DNA of 64,000 nt from Microbacterium sp. SMR1. GTDB taxonomy: Bacteria > Actinomycetota > Actinomycetes > Actinomycetales > Microbacteriaceae. Position 1 is the first letter of the stretch; each line of letters starts with the position of its first letter. Below, in pieces: positions 62,310-64,000 of the stretch. The notes below the pieces were generated by a model. That model saw only the letters and a program-made list of their open reading frames with translations, was not told the origin of the DNA and ran no database searches. The translations under genes and the position numbers were made by a program. The stretch spans positions 704,610 to 768,609 of the forward strand of contig NZ_QMBN01000002.1 of assembly GCF_003289625.1 (NCBI RefSeq), given 5' to 3'.

Positions 62310-63266
62310 ATGACACCCGATGCGCGGCCGAGGCCCGACATCCTCTCGACGATGGGCCGGTGGGGACTCGGCACCGGCCCTCTCGGCAACCTCTTCGCCG
62401 CCATCGACGATGACGAGGCGCGACGGATCGTCGACGCGACCTGGGATCGCGGGGTGCGGATGTTCGACACCGCTCCGCACTACGGCCTCGGGCTGGCGGA
62501 ACGCCGGCTCGGTGACGCGCTGCGAGATCGGCCGCGCGCGGAGTACGTGGTCTCGACGAAGGTGGGCCGGCTGCTCGTCCCGAACCCCGAGGGCGCATCG
62601 CGCCGCGACTCCGCCGGGTTCGACGTACCGGCGGACCTCGTCCGACGGTGGGACTTCTCCGCGCGCGGCGTGCACGAGTCATGGGAGCGGTCGCTCGAAC
62701 GCCTGGGACTCGACGCCGTCGACATCCTCTACCTCCACGATCCCGAGGATCATCTCGACGCCGCCGTCAACGAGGCGCTTCCCGCGCTCGCGGAGCTGCG
62801 GGAGGCCGGGCACGTCTCGGCGATCGGCATCGGAACGACGAACGTCGCCGCCGCGATCGCGGTCGTGGAGACGGGGCTCGTCGACGTGGCGATGATCGCG
62901 GGGCGCTACACGCTGCTCGACCGCACGGCCGCGGAGCGGCTCCTGCCGGCAGCGCTCGACCACGATGTCGCCGTCGTCGCGGCGGGCGTCTACAACTCCG
63001 GCATCCTCGCGACCGCACGACCCGGGCCGGGCAGCTACTACGACTACGCCCCCGCTCCCGCCGAGGTCATCGCCCGCGCGGCTCGGCTCGCGGAGGTGTG
63101 CGCCGCCCACGGTGTCGAGTTGCCTCGCGCCGCGCGCGCGTTCGCCCTGCGGCATCCCGCCGTCGTCTCGGTGGTGCTCGGCATCGGCGACCCCTCCTTC
63201 GTTCCGGGGACGTTCGACGACGATGAGCCGTTGCCCGAGGCGCTCTGGGCGGAGCTCGACGCGTGA
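62310..63266 (+). CDS. Aldo/keto reductase, L-fucose (D-threo-aldose) dehydrogenase-like
   Basis: A 318-residue TIM-barrel NAD(P)-dependent oxidoreductase. The catalytic tetrad is visible as Asp in MFDTAPHYG, Tyr in the same motif, Lys in STKVGRLL and His in LYLHDPEDH. The GLGTGPLGN start and length match D-threo-aldose 1-dehydrogenases, which oxidize L-fucose to fuconolactone. It overlaps by 4 bp with an alpha-L-fucosidase gene, which supports fucose as substrate. Confidence 0.85.
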   Translation: MTPDARPRPDILSTMGRWGLGTGPLGNLFAAIDDDEARRIVDATWDRGVRMFDTAPHYGLGLAERRLGDALRDRPRAEYVVSTKVGRLLVPNPEGASRRDSAGFDVPADLVRRWDFSARGVHESWERSLERLGLDAVDILYLHDPEDHLDAAVNEALPALAELREAGHVSAIGIGTTNVAAAIAVVETGLVDVAMIAGRYTLLDRTAAERLLPAALDHDVAVVAAGVYNSGILATARPGPGSYYDYAPAPAEVIARAARLAEVCAAHGVELPRAARAFALRHPAVVSVVLGIGDPSFVPGTFDDDEPLPEALWAELDA

Positions 63267-64000
63267 GCGAGCATCTCCTCCGGTACGCGGCGCCCGCGAG
63301 CGAGTGGACCGACGCGTTGCCGATCGGCAACGGCGCCCTGGGCGCCATGTGCTTCGGAGACCCGGCCGAAGCGGTCTTCGTCCTCAACGAGGAGACGGCG
63401 TGGTCGGGGAGCCCCGCGAGCGAGCGGATGCCGCCGACCGTCGGCGCCGACGCCGCCGCGGCGGCCCTGGCCCGCGCCCGGGAGGCGATGGCCGACGGGC
63501 GCTTCGCAGACGCCGACGACGCCGTGCGCCTGCTGCAGCACCGGCACACGCAGGCCTACCTCCCCGTCGCGACCTTGCGTGCGGCGATCGCCGGCTCCGC
63601 TCCCGCCGCGGCGTCGGGTCGCGCGGGCTACGAGCGCTCGCTGGATCTGCGGACGGCCACGCACACGGTCCGCACCGGGCCTCTCGATGCGCCGCTGGTG
63701 CAGCGGACGTGGATCAGCGCACCCCACGGCGTGATGGTCCACGAGATCGAGGCGCCCGAGGCGGTCGACATCGAGGTCGTCCTCGACACCGGCCTGCAGG
63801 AACTCGATCGCGTGGGGTCCGGCGCGGAGGCGACGCTCCTGTTCCGTCTGCCGTCCGACGTCGTCCCGCCCCACGACGACTCTGCGGAGCCCATCGTGTT
63901 CGACGCCGCCGCCGAGGTGGTCGAGGGCGCCGTGTGCGTGCGCGTCCTGTCAGACGCCCCTGACCCGGGTCGCCCGCTGGGCGGCATCCGGACGCTCCGG
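63263..64000 (+). CDS. GH95 alpha-L-fucosidase (partial, C-terminus outside window)
   Basis: The first 246 residues of a GH95-type enzyme (full proteins are about 700-800). WTDALPIGNGALGAMCFGDP and VFVLNEETAWSG are the N-terminal signature of the family. There is no signal peptide, so it would act on imported oligosaccharides, removing alpha-1,2-linked L-fucose, as on arabinogalactan proteins or xyloglucan; some members act on galactose. GTG 63263 overlaps the reductase stop by 4 bp. The catalytic residues lie beyond the right edge of the window. Confidence 0.85.
   Translation, partial: MSEHLLRYAAPASEWTDALPIGNGALGAMCFGDPAEAVFVLNEETAWSGSPASERMPPTVGADAAAAALARAREAMADGRFADADDAVRLLQHRHTQAYLPVATLRAAIAGSAPAAASGRAGYERSLDLRTATHTVRTGPLDAPLVQRTWISAPHGVMVHEIEAPEAVDIEVVLDTGLQELDRVGSGAEATLLFRLPSDVVPPHDDSAEPIVFDAAAEVVEGAVCVRVLSDAPDPGRPLGGIRTLR

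Noticed and set aside
1..64000. tRNA, rRNA, riboswitch, prophage or transposon
   Set aside because: I saw no tRNA cloverleaf, integrase, transposase, terminal repeats or recognizable riboswitch core. The HNH gene alone is not enough to call a mobile element.

Overview
The window is a 64 kb piece of a very GC-rich actinobacterial chromosome. Codon use, 4-bp ATGA/GTGA overlaps, LacI and CUT1 families, a sortase-E-type LARTG anchor and Corynebacterium-like iol genes suggest Microbacteriaceae, perhaps Microbacterium; this is inference, since no rRNA or marker gene is present. I count 49 protein genes. I see no tRNA, rRNA, CRISPR array, integrase or transposase. No gene-free stretch reaches 300 bp.

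Layout. (1) 1-4.3 kb: a CUT1 sugar importer (partial binding protein, two permeases) divergent from a LacI regulator, followed by a large secreted GH30 endo-galactanase; four copies of one 16-bp operator link them. (2) 8.4-11.6 kb: GH35 beta-galactosidase and a serine hydrolase. (3) 11.7-19.7 kb: a five-gene operon (oxidoreductase, SDR, KdgD-like lyase, enolase-superfamily dehydratase, alpha-ketoglutarate-semialdehyde dehydrogenase) that looks like an oxidative uronate or sugar-acid route to 2-oxoglutarate, with its own LacI and a divergent creatinase/M24-like gene. (4) 19.7-21.7 kb: a DUF222-HNH gene and a small unknown gene. (5) 21.8-28.3 kb: a second importer split around an esterase, and an oxidoreductase/PmoA-like fusion. 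(6) 28.5-32.1 kb: lipoprotein, ABC half-exporter and GH43-like enzyme. (7) 32.3-37.6 kb: a third importer with two paralogous binding proteins and a YesL-like membrane protein. (8) 37.6-46.7 kb: myo-inositol catabolism (GntR regulator, iolC, aldolase, iolA, iolB, iolD, iolE, iolG). (9) 46.7-54.6 kb: a fourth importer with a GH38 alpha-mannosidase and a heparinase-like protein. (10) 54.9-64 kb: GH51 arabinofuranosidase, GH2 beta-galactosidase, nagB, GlcNAc-kinase-like gene, ROK regulator, aldo/keto reductase and the start of a GH95 alpha-L-fucosidase.

Taken together, the enzymes match the sugars of plant arabinogalactan proteins and plant N-glycans: beta-1,6-galactan backbone, arabinose, glucuronate, fucose, mannose and GlcNAc. 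I infer a plant glycoprotein/arabinogalactan utilization island. Four importers lack any ATPase gene, so a shared MsiK-type ATPase elsewhere is expected. About a dozen LacI-type boxes with a GCGCTT or ACGTTT core lie before most operons. One lies inside the 5' end of the ABC half-exporter coding region.
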